Source: SCGC-AAA076-P13 sp964276235 (GTDB taxonomy: Bacteria; Pseudomonadota; Gammaproteobacteria; Magnimaribacterales; D2472). From it: 64,000 nt of DNA. Below are positions 30,098 to 38,700 of this stretch, one piece after another. The notes under the pieces are model-generated. The model saw nothing but the letters and a program-made list of their open reading frames with translations. It was not told where the DNA came from and ran no database searches. A program made the translations under genes and the position numbers. The first letter of the stretch is position 1. Each line of letters starts with the position of its first letter. The DNA is taken from contig CAXYEK010000001.1 in assembly GCA_964276235.1 (NCBI GenBank), positions 434,001 through 498,000 of the forward strand, read 5' to 3'.

Positions 30098-30847
30098 TTA
30101 ATAAACTCCTTCAATAGATATTTCACCATAGCCATATTCTTTTAGTTGTCCACTTGAATTAGATATTATTTTCAATCCACCTTTCATATTAATTCCAATA
30201 AATTTACCAGAATCAATTATTTTATCCTGATGTTTAATATTAATTTCAGAGTTTATATGCATACATGCCTTCTCCCAATCATCGACCCATGTTTTTAATC
30301 CATCATCATAAAATCTAATAAATTCAACTAAAATAGAATTAATGAGCATATCTCTATCCAAACTCAAATTAAGTTGAGATAGGTCACTCCACCAAGATTC
30401 TTTTTTAGGATGGTTTAAATTTATCCCAATTCCTATGATAGTAATTTCATCTTTTCCCATAATTTCTTTTTCTACTAATATGCCTCCAACCTTTTTTTGT
30501 AAAAAAATAATATCATTAGGCCACTTTAAACCAATTCGATTTTCTTTAAGAAAAGGCTCAATAGCCTTTTGACATATAACTCCAGCTACCAGACTTAATG
30601 GAATATCAATAAAAGATTTCTTGAAAGCTAGCGACATATAAATATTCCCACTAGCAGGGCTAGACCAAACTTTACCTAAACGACCTTTGCCTTGAGTTTG
30701 ATTTTCTGCAATTACTAAATGCATCTCTTTTGAAATAGATATTCTTTTACACTCTTCATTCGTAGAGTCTATTTCTTCAAATAAATCTATATTTATTCTT
30801 TTACTAGATATTTTTTGAAGTATTTTATCTTTATTTAGTTTGTTCAA
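30098..30847 (-). CDS. birA: Biotin-protein ligase without DNA-binding domain
   Basis: BirA attaches biotin to the acetyl-CoA carboxylase carrier protein. The 249-residue protein contains the catalytic domain: EIDSTNEE, the biotinyl-AMP loop GKGRLGKVWSSPASGNIYMSL and WPNDI, with the small C-terminal domain after residue about 200. The N-terminal helix-turn-helix of the 321-residue E. coli protein is missing, so it cannot repress bio genes the same way. The start is a TTG at 30847; no ATG in frame precedes the catalytic domain. As in E. coli, it sits next to the tRNA-tuf locus. Confidence 0.93.
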   Translation of the reverse strand: MNKLNKDKILQKISSKRINIDLFEEIDSTNEECKRISISKEMHLVIAENQTQGKGRLGKVWSSPASGNIYMSLAFKKSFIDIPLSLVAGVICQKAIEPFLKENRIGLKWPNDIIFLQKKVGGILVEKEIMGKDEITIIGIGINLNHPKKESWWSDLSQLNLSLDRDMLINSILVEFIRFYDDGLKTWVDDWEKACMHINSEINIKHQDKIIDSGKFIGINMKGGLKIISNSSGQLKEYGYGEISIEGVY

Positions 30848-30860
30848 TGGAAAAAATTAG

Positions 30861-30889
30861 TTGACTTAAATCCATTCTAGAACAAAAAT
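30861..30889 (+). promoter_or_regulatory. Possible promoter of tRNA-Tyr
   Basis: TTGACT (30861-30866) and a weak -10 AAAAAT (30884-30889) are 17 bases apart. Transcription would start some 8-10 bases before the tRNA 5' end. Confidence 0.4.
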
Positions 30890-30903
30890 AGCATGCTTGA
30901 AAT

Positions 30904-30987
30904 GGAGAGGTGGGTGAGTGGTTAATACCAGCAGACTGTAAATCTGCCGCTTCGGCTACGTAGGTTCGAATCCTACCCTCTCCACCA
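30904..30987 (+). tRNA. tRNA-Tyr (anticodon GUA)
   Basis: This is an 84-base class II tRNA with an encoded CCA. The acceptor is GGAGAGG/CCTCTCC, the anticodon arm GCAGACTGTAAATCTGC with anticodon GUA, and a long variable arm CCGCTTCGG follows. The T arm is AGGTTCGAATCCT. It corresponds to tyrU of the E. coli tRNA-tufB locus. Confidence 0.97.
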
Positions 30988-31045
30988 TGTTTATAGTTCA
31001 CTGTTATAAACCAAAAATTAATCAAATATTTATGTTACAAAAAGG

Positions 31046-31074
31046 TTGAGTTTATAACTTTTTAGAGGGATAAT
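31046..31074 (+). promoter_or_regulatory. Predicted promoter of tRNA-Thr(GGU)-tuf
   Basis: TTGAGT (31046-31051) and GATAAT (31069-31074) are exactly 17 bases apart. The discriminator ACGCCACC follows and nearly matches that of the S10 promoter at 47059. Confidence 0.7.
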
Positions 31075-31107
31075 ACGCCACCTTAAAATGGGATGCTACA
31101 TATCCGA

Positions 31108-31182
31108 GCTCATATAGCTCAGTGGTAGAGCACTTGCTTGGTAAGTAAGAGGTCACCGGTTCAAGTCCGGTTATGAGCTCCA
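31108..31182 (+). tRNA. tRNA-Thr (anticodon GGU)
   Basis: This is a 75-base cloverleaf with an encoded CCA. The acceptor is GCTCATA/TATGAGC. The anticodon arm CTTGC-TTGGTAA-GTAAG contains one G-U pair and gives anticodon GGU. The T arm is CCGGTTCAAGTCCGG. It is the thrT equivalent, 37 bases upstream of tuf and probably in the same transcript. The E. coli glyT gene between tyrU and thrT is absent here. Confidence 0.96.
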
Positions 31183-31219
31183 TTTTAGTAAAAATAAATA
31201 TTTCAGAGAGGCAAAAAAG

Positions 31220-32410
31220 ATGGCAAGAGAAAAATTCGAAAGAACGCTTCCCCACGTAAACGTAGGGACAGTTGGTCACGTTGATCATGGTAAAACAACA
31301 CTTACAGCTGCATTAACTAAAGTAGCTGCAGAAGTTTTTGGCGGAGACGCTGTTGACTTTGCAAATATTGATAACGCACCAGAAGAAAGAGAAAGAGGAA
31401 TTACTATTGCTACTTCTCACGTAGAGTATGTATCAACTGCGCGTCACTATGCTCACGTTGATTGCCCAGGTCACGCCGATTACGTTAAAAACATGATTAC
31501 TGGTGCTGCTCAAATGGACGGAGCTATCCTAGTAGTAAGTGCTGCTGATGGTCCAATGCCTCAAACTAGAGAACACATATTATTATGTAGACAGGTTGGA
31601 GTTCCTTACATTGTTGTATACATGAATAAAGCAGATCAAAACGATGATCCAGAAATGATAGAGCTTGTTGAAATGGAAATTAGAGAACTCTTAAATGAAT
31701 ATGATTTTCCTGGCGATGACACACCAATTATAGTTGGTAGTGCACTTAAAGCTTTGGAAGGTGATACATCAGAAATTGGTGTCCCATCAGTAACAAAATT
31801 AATTGAAACACTAGACTCTTATGTACCAGAACCTGACAGACCGGTTGATCTTCCGTTCTTAATGCCTATAGAAGATGTATTTACTATCTCAGGAAGAGGA
31901 ACAGTTGTAACAGGAAGAATCGAGACAGGTGTTGTTAATACTGGTGATCCTTTAGAAATTATTGGAATCAAAGATACAACATCAACAACTTGTACTGGTG
32001 TTGAAATGTTCAGAAAATCACTTGATGAAGGACGTGCAGGAGAAAACTGTGGTGTTCTATTAAGAGGTGTTGAAAGAGAGGCTGTTGAAAGAGGACAGGT
32101 TCTTTCAAAACCAGGTGCTATTTCTCCTCATACAAAATTTGAAGCTGAAATCTATGTTCTTAGTAAAGATGAGGGTGGAAGACACACTCCATTTATGAAC
32201 AACTATAGACCTCAGTTCTACTTCAGAACAACAGACGTTACTGGTGCTTGTGAGCTACCAAGTGGTGTTGAAATGGTTATGCCTGGTGACAATATTAAAA
32301 TGAATATTGAACTGATTGCTCCTATTGCTATGGACGAAGGTCTTAAGTTTGCGATTAGAGAAGGCGGAAGAACAGTTGGTGCTGGTGTAGTATCAAAAAT
32401 TATTGAGTAA
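31220..32410 (+). CDS. tuf: Elongation factor Tu
   Basis: EF-Tu carries aminoacyl-tRNA to the ribosome. The 396-residue protein has the G1 motif GHVDHGKT, the switch I stretch RERGITIA, the G3 motif DCPGHADY, G4 NKAD and G5 GSALK. Domains 2 and 3 follow from about residue 210. GAGAGG upstream serves as ribosome-binding site. It follows tRNA-Thr as tufB does in E. coli. No second tuf follows fusA, so this may be the only copy. Confidence 0.98.
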   Translation: MAREKFERTLPHVNVGTVGHVDHGKTTLTAALTKVAAEVFGGDAVDFANIDNAPEERERGITIATSHVEYVSTARHYAHVDCPGHADYVKNMITGAAQMDGAILVVSAADGPMPQTREHILLCRQVGVPYIVVYMNKADQNDDPEMIELVEMEIRELLNEYDFPGDDTPIIVGSALKALEGDTSEIGVPSVTKLIETLDSYVPEPDRPVDLPFLMPIEDVFTISGRGTVVTGRIETGVVNTGDPLEIIGIKDTTSTTCTGVEMFRKSLDEGRAGENCGVLLRGVEREAVERGQVLSKPGAISPHTKFEAEIYVLSKDEGGRHTPFMNNYRPQFYFRTTDVTGACELPSGVEMVMPGDNIKMNIELIAPIAMDEGLKFAIREGGRTVGAGVVSKIIE

Positions 32411-32423
32411 TAATTGATTAATT

Positions 32424-32455
32424 AGCCGAGGCCATTGTGTCTCGGCTTATTTGTC
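32424..32455 (+). terminator. Probable terminator after tuf
   Basis: AGCCGAG (32424-32430) pairs with CTCGGCT (32441-32447), and a modest T-rich TATTTGT follows. Some read-through into tRNA-Trp and secE is plausible. Confidence 0.55.
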
Positions 32456-32480
32456 TCTGAAGAATATGAAAATGTGTTTT

Positions 32481-32556
32481 AGGCCAGTAGCTCAATTGGT
32501 AGAGTACCGGTCTCCAAAACCGGGGGTTGTGGGTTCGAGACCCTCCTGGCCTGCCA
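32481..32556 (+). tRNA. tRNA-Trp (anticodon CCA)
   Basis: This is a 76-base cloverleaf with an encoded CCA. The acceptor is AGGCCAG/CTGGCCT, and the anticodon arm CCGGT-CTCCAAA-ACCGG gives anticodon CCA. It is close to E. coli trpT in sequence. It lies between tuf and secE, as in many bacteria. Confidence 0.97.
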
Positions 32557-32586
32557 AGTATAACTTGCAGCCGAAATAGGAAATAT

Positions 32587-32949
32587 ATGGCTAAAGGATC
32601 AGCTTCGAAAACTGTAGATAACCTAAAGTGGATAATTGCTCTAGGAGTATTTGCATCTGCTGTTATAGGTAATAGTTATCTCATTGAGGTGGCTTTTTTA
32701 TATAGGGTCCTTGGTGTTGTATTTTTATTTCTTGTTGGCTTAGGAATACTTGCCATCACAGAATTTGGTTCTGGTGCAATTAAACTTATGAGAGAATCCA
32801 GAACAGAGATCAGAAGAGTTGTTTGGCCAACAAGATTGGAAACCACTCAAACTTTCTTAGTTGTATTCACTTCAATAGTAGTTCTTTGCTTATTTTTTTG
32901 GGCTCTAGAATCTTTATTAACTTTTTTAACAAAATTGGTACTGGGATAA
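32587..32949 (+). CDS. secE: Preprotein translocase subunit SecE
   Basis: SecE is the clamp subunit of the SecYEG channel. The 120-residue protein starts at the ATG at 32587, preceded by AGGAAA; the reading frame stays open upstream but runs into tRNA-Trp, so earlier starts are rejected. It has three transmembrane helices (about 14-30, 40-60 and 95-115) like the E. coli protein. The conserved amphipathic RESRTEIRRVVWPTRLETTQ lies before the last helix. It is four bases before nusG. Confidence 0.94.
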   Translation: MAKGSASKTVDNLKWIIALGVFASAVIGNSYLIEVAFLYRVLGVVFLFLVGLGILAITEFGSGAIKLMRESRTEIRRVVWPTRLETTQTFLVVFTSIVVLCLFFWALESLLTFLTKLVLG

Positions 32950-32953
32950 CACT

Positions 32954-33481
32954 ATGGATTGGTATGTAATACAAGCTTATTCTGGCTATGAGCAAAAAGT
33001 TAAGTTAGCTCTAGAAGAAAAGATTGAGCTTAACCATTTATCAGAAAAGTTTGGTGAAATACTAATACCTACAGAACAAATTGTTGAATTGAAAGGTGGT
33101 ACAAAAAAAACTACTGAGAGAAAATTTTTTCCAGGTTATATATTGATACAAATGTTGTTAGAAGATGATTCATGGCAATTAGTTCAATCAACTCCAAGAG
33201 TTTCAGGTTTCGTTGGAGGAACTAAGGATAGACCTTTGCCTATTTCAGAAGATGATGTAAATAACATAATTAATAGAATTGAAGTTGGAGAAGATGCTCC
33301 AGCTCCTAAAACTATATACGAACCAGGTGAGGTTGTTAGGGTATGTGATGGACCATTTAATGATTTTAATGGAGTGGTTGAGAACGTCGACTATGAAAGA
33401 AATATGGTTAAAGTTGCAGTACAAATATTAGGAAGAGCAACACCAGTTGATCTAGAGTTTATGCAAATCGAGAAAACATAA
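32954..33481 (+). CDS. nusG: Transcription antitermination factor NusG
   Basis: NusG binds RNA polymerase, links it to Rho or the ribosome, and takes part in rRNA antitermination. The 175-residue protein has the NGN domain (WYVIQAYSGYEQKV to about residue 110). The C-terminal KOW domain reads YEPGEVVRVCDGPFNDFNGVVE. The stop shares one base with the rplK start. The secE-nusG-rplK order is standard. Confidence 0.97.
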   Translation: MDWYVIQAYSGYEQKVKLALEEKIELNHLSEKFGEILIPTEQIVELKGGTKKTTERKFFPGYILIQMLLEDDSWQLVQSTPRVSGFVGGTKDRPLPISEDDVNNIINRIEVGEDAPAPKTIYEPGEVVRVCDGPFNDFNGVVENVDYERNMVKVAVQILGRATPVDLEFMQIEKT

Positions 33482-33909
33482 TGGCAAAAAAAGTAGCAAA
33501 TATTCTTAAATTACAAATTCCAGCTGGCGGAGCTAATCCAAGCCCACCTGTTGGACCAGCACTGGGTCAGGTCGGCGTAAATATTATGGATTTCTGTAAT
33601 GCTTTTAATGCTGAAACACAAAGTGCTGAGAAAGGAATGCCTTTACCAGTTGTGATAACTGTATATGAAGATAAATCTTTTTCTTTTGTAGTAAAAACTC
33701 CTCCTGCAGCAGTTCTTATAAGAAAGGCATTAGGTATTGAGAAGGGAAGTGGAGAACCAAACAGAGAAAAGGTTGGAAAATTAACAAGAGCGCAATTAGA
33801 AGATATTGCTAAGCTAAAAGAACCAGATCTTAATTCTAATGATATAGATGCAGCAGTTCTTATTATTGCTGGAACAGCAAGAAGCATGGGAGTTGAAACA
33901 GATCTATGA
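33481..33909 (+). CDS. rplK: 50S ribosomal protein L11
   Basis: L11 binds the GTPase-associated region of 23S rRNA. The 142-residue length is standard. The N-terminal LQIPAGGANPSPPVGPALGQ and the C-terminal RNA-binding part ending in AGTARSMGVE are typical. It overlaps nusG by one base and rplA by four (ATGA), indicating tight coupling. Confidence 0.98.
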   Translation: MAKKVANILKLQIPAGGANPSPPVGPALGQVGVNIMDFCNAFNAETQSAEKGMPLPVVITVYEDKSFSFVVKTPPAAVLIRKALGIEKGSGEPNREKVGKLTRAQLEDIAKLKEPDLNSNDIDAAVLIIAGTARSMGVETDL

Positions 33910-34598
33910 GTAAAGTAACAAAAAAACAAAAAATTATCCTTGAAAAGGTTGATCCGGAAAAGACATATTCTATTGCTGAAGCATTAGAAATTATGCAGTC
34001 TGTAAAATCAGAGAAATTTGAAGAATCAGTAGATATTGCTATCAGACTTGGAGTAGATCCTAATAAATCTGATCAAAATGTTCGAGGCGCTGTAACTTTG
34101 CCAAATAGTTTAGGTAAAGAAGTAACTGTGGCTGTTTTTGCAGATGGCGATCATGCTGATGCAGCTAAAGCTGCGGGTGCAGAGCATATAGGTATGGATG
34201 ATTTAGCTGAAAAATTTTCTAAAGAAGAAATTACTGTTGATGTAGTTATATCTACAAATGCTGCCATGAAGGTTGTTGGCAAATTAGGACAAGTTCTTGG
34301 ACCAAAAGGTTTGATGCCAAATCCAAAAACTGGAACTGTTTCAGATGATATAGAAACTGCAATAAATAACGTAAAGGCAGGACAAGTAAGATTTAGAACT
34401 GATAAAAATGGGATTATTCATGGAAGTATTGGAAAAGTTTCATTCGATGTTGCAAAAATACAATCTAATGCAACTGCTTTATTGGAAGAATTAAAGAAAT
34501 TAAAACCAGCGTCTGCTAAAGGTGTTTTTATTGGGAATATTGCTCTAAGTAGCACAATGGGCCCAGGAATAAAAATACATTCATCAGAATTGGTATAA
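33906..34598 (+). CDS. rplA: 50S ribosomal protein L1
   Basis: L1 forms the mobile L1 stalk and in E. coli represses its own operon. The protein is 230 residues (E. coli 234). The conserved GPKGLMPNPKTGTV sequence lies near residues 127-140. The start overlaps the L11 stop by four bases. A 161-base leader separates it from rplJ. Confidence 0.98.
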   Translation: MSKVTKKQKIILEKVDPEKTYSIAEALEIMQSVKSEKFEESVDIAIRLGVDPNKSDQNVRGAVTLPNSLGKEVTVAVFADGDHADAAKAAGAEHIGMDDLAEKFSKEEITVDVVISTNAAMKVVGKLGQVLGPKGLMPNPKTGTVSDDIETAINNVKAGQVRFRTDKNGIIHGSIGKVSFDVAKIQSNATALLEELKKLKPASAKGVFIGNIALSSTMGPGIKIHSSELV

Positions 34599-34633
34599 GT
34601 TTTAGATTTATAAGAAATTATAAATCTAGATAG

Positions 34634-34745
34634 TTGCGTTTACGCAGCCGTCAAAGACCGTAGGTGTCGAAAGACTTAATTTCCTACGTAGGTGGTGTTC
34701 AAATTGTAATTATGCAATTTGTCGCCGAATGGCCGAAAGGCTTAA
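34634..34745 (+). promoter_or_regulatory. L10 leader (autoregulatory mRNA structure)
   Basis: The gap between rplA and rplJ contains the conserved string CAGCCGTCAAAGACCGTAGG, then CTTAATTTCCTACGTAGG, whose parts CCTACG/CGTAGG pair. This matches the gammaproteobacterial L10 leader, to which the L10-L12 complex binds to repress rplJL translation. The leader frame happens to be open and joins rplJ, but it is not coding. Confidence 0.8.
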
Positions 34746-34759
34746 ATAGGAGAATTGCT

Positions 34760-35290
34760 GTGGCGTTATCGAAAAGTGAAAAAGAAAGAATAGTTGGAGA
34801 GGTTAAGGAAGTTGCATCCAATGCATCATCTTTAGTTATTTCAGATGCTAGAGGCCTTAAGGTTTCTGAGCTTTCTGAGGTAAGACAAAAAGCTACTCAG
34901 TCTGGGATACATATTCAAATAATCAAGAATTCACTTGCTAAACTAGCATTTGAAGGAACTGATTTTGGTTGTTCAGACGAAGTATTGGTTGGACCTTCAT
35001 TGTTTGCTTTTTCTTTCGAAGAGCCAGGTGCAGCAGCAAAATTGCTTAAAACTTATGCTAAAAACTTTGATAACTTAGATATCAAAGCTTTAGTAGTTGA
35101 AGGGCAATTGCTTGATGGAGGCCAAATAGATATTCTTGCTAGCCTTCCATCTAAAGATGAGGCTTATGGCCTTATTGCAAATGTGTTGCAAGCTCCAGTT
35201 AGTAAGTTTGCTACTTTATTGAATGAAGTACCAAGTAAATTGGCTAGAGTTTTATTAGCAGTTAACGACAAAAAACAGGCATCAGCCTAA
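34760..35290 (+). CDS. rplJ: 50S ribosomal protein L10
   Basis: L10 anchors the L7/L12 dimers at the stalk base and represses its own mRNA. I place the start at GTG 34760, preceded by AGGAGA at 34748-34753. The protein then begins ALSKSEKERIVGEVKEVA, matching the family. The length is 176 residues (E. coli 165). The open frame upstream is the regulatory leader, so the longer version from 34664 is rejected. Confidence 0.95.
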   Translation: MALSKSEKERIVGEVKEVASNASSLVISDARGLKVSELSEVRQKATQSGIHIQIIKNSLAKLAFEGTDFGCSDEVLVGPSLFAFSFEEPGAAAKLLKTYAKNFDNLDIKALVVEGQLLDGGQIDILASLPSKDEAYGLIANVLQAPVSKFATLLNEVPSKLARVLLAVNDKKQASA

Positions 35291-35308
35291 ATTATAAGGA
35301 GAATTAGA

Positions 35309-35689
35309 ATGGCAACTAGTAAAGAAGATATTTTAAAAGCTATAGAAGAAATGTCAGTAATGGATTTAGTAGATCTTATTTCAGATATTGAAGAAAAGTT
35401 TGGTGTGACAGCAGCGGCAGCAGTTGCAGCAGCACCAGCTGCAGCAGGTGGCGGAGATGCTGAAGCAGCTGAAGAACAAACAGCTTTTGATGTTGTATTA
35501 AATGCAGCAGGTGATCAAAAAGTACAAGTTATTAAAGCGGTAAGAGCTATAACTGGACTTGGATTAAAAGAAGCAAAAGATATGGTTGATGGAGCACCTA
35601 GCACTATTAAAGAAGGTGCAAGTAAAGAAGATGCAGAAGCAATGGTTACTCAGTTAACTGAAGCAGGCGCAACAGCTGAACTTAAGTAG
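35309..35689 (+). CDS. rplL: 50S ribosomal protein L7/L12
   Basis: L7/L12 is the multicopy stalk protein that recruits translational GTPases. The 126-residue protein has an N-terminal dimerisation helix, an Ala/Gly-rich hinge (about residues 36-56), and the C-terminal domain with LKEAKDMVDGAP. AAGGAGAA precedes the ATG. It lies 40 bases before rpoB with no attenuator hairpin that I can see. Confidence 0.98.
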   Translation: MATSKEDILKAIEEMSVMDLVDLISDIEEKFGVTAAAAVAAAPAAAGGGDAEAAEEQTAFDVVLNAAGDQKVQVIKAVRAITGLGLKEAKDMVDGAPSTIKEGASKEDAEAMVTQLTEAGATAELK

Positions 35690-35729
35690 AACTATTAAAC
35701 ATATAAATATTAACTAAAAGGGCGCATTT

Positions 35730-38700
35730 ATGTCATACAGCTATACAGAGAAGAAAAGAATAAGAAAAAACTTTGGTACATTCAAAAAGGTTATGGATCT
35801 TCCTAATCTTATTGAAACGCAAACAAAATCTTATTCTGAATTTTTACAGGCTGATATGGCTCCTGAAGCAAGAAAGAAGCAAGGGCTCGAAGAAGTATTC
35901 CAGTCCTTATTTCCTATTAAAAGTGTTTCAGGTAATGCTGCTCTTGAATATGTTTCTTACGAGCTTGGAAAAAATACTTATGATGTCCAAGAGTGTTTAG
36001 TCCAAGGACTTTCTTATTCCGCTCCTTTGAGAATAAAAGTTAAGCTGGTTTTATACGACAGAGAAACAAACTTTAAAGAAGTTAAAGACATAAAAGAAGG
36101 AGAAGTTTTTATGGGAGAAGTTCCATTAATGACTTCAGATGCTTCTTTTGTTGTAAATGGAACAGAAAGGGTTGTTGTTGCTCAGCTTCATAGATCACCC
36201 GGTGTTTTTTATGATCATGACAAAGGCAAAACTCATTCATCAGGAAAAGTTTTATATTCCGCAAGAATAATTCCTTACAGAGGTTCATGGTTAGATTTTG
36301 AATTTGATCCTAAAGATATTTTATTCAGCAGAATTGATAGAAGAAGAAAAATTCCAGCCACTATTATGCTAAGAGCATTAGATATGGGAACCGAAGAAAT
36401 TCTTTCAGAATTTTACGATGAAGATCTTTTCTCATTAGAAAAAGATACCGTTAAGCTTGCCTTAATTCCTGAAAGATTAAGAGGAGAAACTTTACCAGTT
36501 GATATAAAAGTTAAAAGTAAAGTATATGTAGAGGCAGGTAAAAGAATAACTGCAAGACATATTAAGGAATTAACAAATGCAAAAGTCAGTGAGATTGTTC
36601 TTGCTGAAGAGTTCCTAATAGGCAAAGTTTTATCAAAAGATATATTTAATAAAGAAACGGGTGAAGTTCTTTTTGGAGCAAATACTGAAATTGATATGAC
36701 TGTTCTAGAATCATTAAAGGAAAACAATATTAATGAAATTGCCTGTTTATTTATCAATGAACTTGATAAAGGACCTTATATTTCAAATACTTTAAGAGCT
36801 GACCCTACATCTAATAGACTAGAGGCACTTGTTGAAATATATAGAATGATGAGACCTGGTGAGCCGCCAACCAAAGATTCAGCGGAAACTTTATTTAATA
36901 ACTTATTCTTTAATGAAGAAAGATATGATCTTTCTGAAGTTGGAAGAATGAAGTTCAATAGACGTTTAAAACTAGATTCAGATAAAGATAGTCCAAACAT
37001 TTTAGATAAAGAAGATATTATCGAAGTCATGAAAGGCATCGTCAATATTAGAGATGGCCACGATATTGTTGATGATATTGATCATTTAGGTAACAGAAGA
37101 GTTAGGTCAGTTGGTGAAATGACAGCTAATCAATTCAGAGTTGGTTTGATTAGAGTTGAGAGAGCTGTTAGGGAAAGACTTAGTATGGCTGAAGCAGATG
37201 AGCTAGGTCCGCAAGATCTTATAAATGCAAAACCAGTTACAGCAGCAATTAAAGAATTTTTCGGTTCAAGTCAGTTATCTCAATTCATGGATCAAAATAA
37301 TCCTTTATCAGAAATTACTCATAAAAGAAGAGTCTCAGCATTAGGACCTGGTGGTCTTACTAGAGAAAGAGCAGGTTTTGAAGTTAGAGATGTTCATCCT
37401 ACTCATTATGGAAGAGTTTGCCCAATTGAAACTCCAGAGGGACCAAATATCGGTCTTATAAATTCTTTTGCATCTTATTCTAGAACTAATCAATATGGGT
37501 TCATTGAAACCCCATATAGAAAAGTAGTTGATGGAAAGGTTACTGATGAAATTATGTATTTATCTGCTATTGATGAAGCAGAACATGTCATAGCTCAGGC
37601 CAATGTTTCCTTAGATAAAAATAATAGATTTGTTGATGATTTAGTTGCGGTAAGACATGCTAGTGAATTTGAATTAATGTCTCCTGAAAGAGTTGATTTG
37701 ATGGATGTTTCTCCTCAGCAAGTTGTATCTATTGCAGCTTCATTAATTCCTTTCTTGGAACATGATGATGCTAACAGAGCTCTTATGGGTTCAAATATGC
37801 AACGTCAGGCTGTTCCCGTATTAAGAGCTGAAAAGCCACTTGTTGGTACTGGTCTTGAATCAGTTGTAGCCAGAGATTCAGGTGTTTGTATCGTTGCTAA
37901 CAATTCAGGTGTTGTTGAAAATGTAGATGCATCAAGAATTGTTGTAAGAGTTACAGATAAAAAATCTAAGTCAGCAGCTGATGTTTACAACTTAATCAAA
38001 TACACAAGATCAAATCAGAATACATGCATAAACCAGAGACCTATCGTCAGAGTTGGTGATGTTGTTAAAGCTGGAGATGTTCTTGCTGATGGTCCGTCTA
38101 TTGATAATGGTGAATTAGCATTGGGTCAAAATATTCGAATAGCATTTATGCCATGGAATGGATATAACTTTGAGGATTCAATATTAATCTCAGAAAAAGT
38201 AGCTAGAGAAGATCGATTTACATCAATCCACATTCAAGAAATTGTTTGTGTTGCAAGAGATACTAAGCTTGGATCAGAAGAGATAACAGCTGATATTCCT
38301 AATGTTGGAGAGGGCTCTCTAAATAAATTAGATGAGTGTGGAATAGTATACGTTGGTGCTGAAGTTGCACCAGGTGATATTCTTGTGGGCAAGATAACAC
38401 CTAAAGGTGAGACACAACTTTCTCCAGAAGAAAAACTTTTAAGAGCAATATTTGGAGAGAAAGCATCTGATGTGAAAGATACATCTCAAAGATCAAGCTC
38501 AAAAGGAACCGTAATTGGTGTCGAGGTATTTACAAGAGATGGTGTTGAGAAGGATTTAAGAACTCAAGCTATTGAACAAGATCATTTGGATGAAACAAAA
38601 AAAGATTCAGACGACGAAGCATCTGTTGTAGAGCAAGCAACTAAAACGAGATTATGTGAGCTTTTAAAGGGCAAAAAAGCTATTAAAGGTAATGGAATTA

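Noticed and set aside
34664..34759. N-terminal extension of L10
   Set aside because: The open frame is the conserved L10 leader RNA; the family N-terminus and a ribosome-binding site fit the GTG at 34760.
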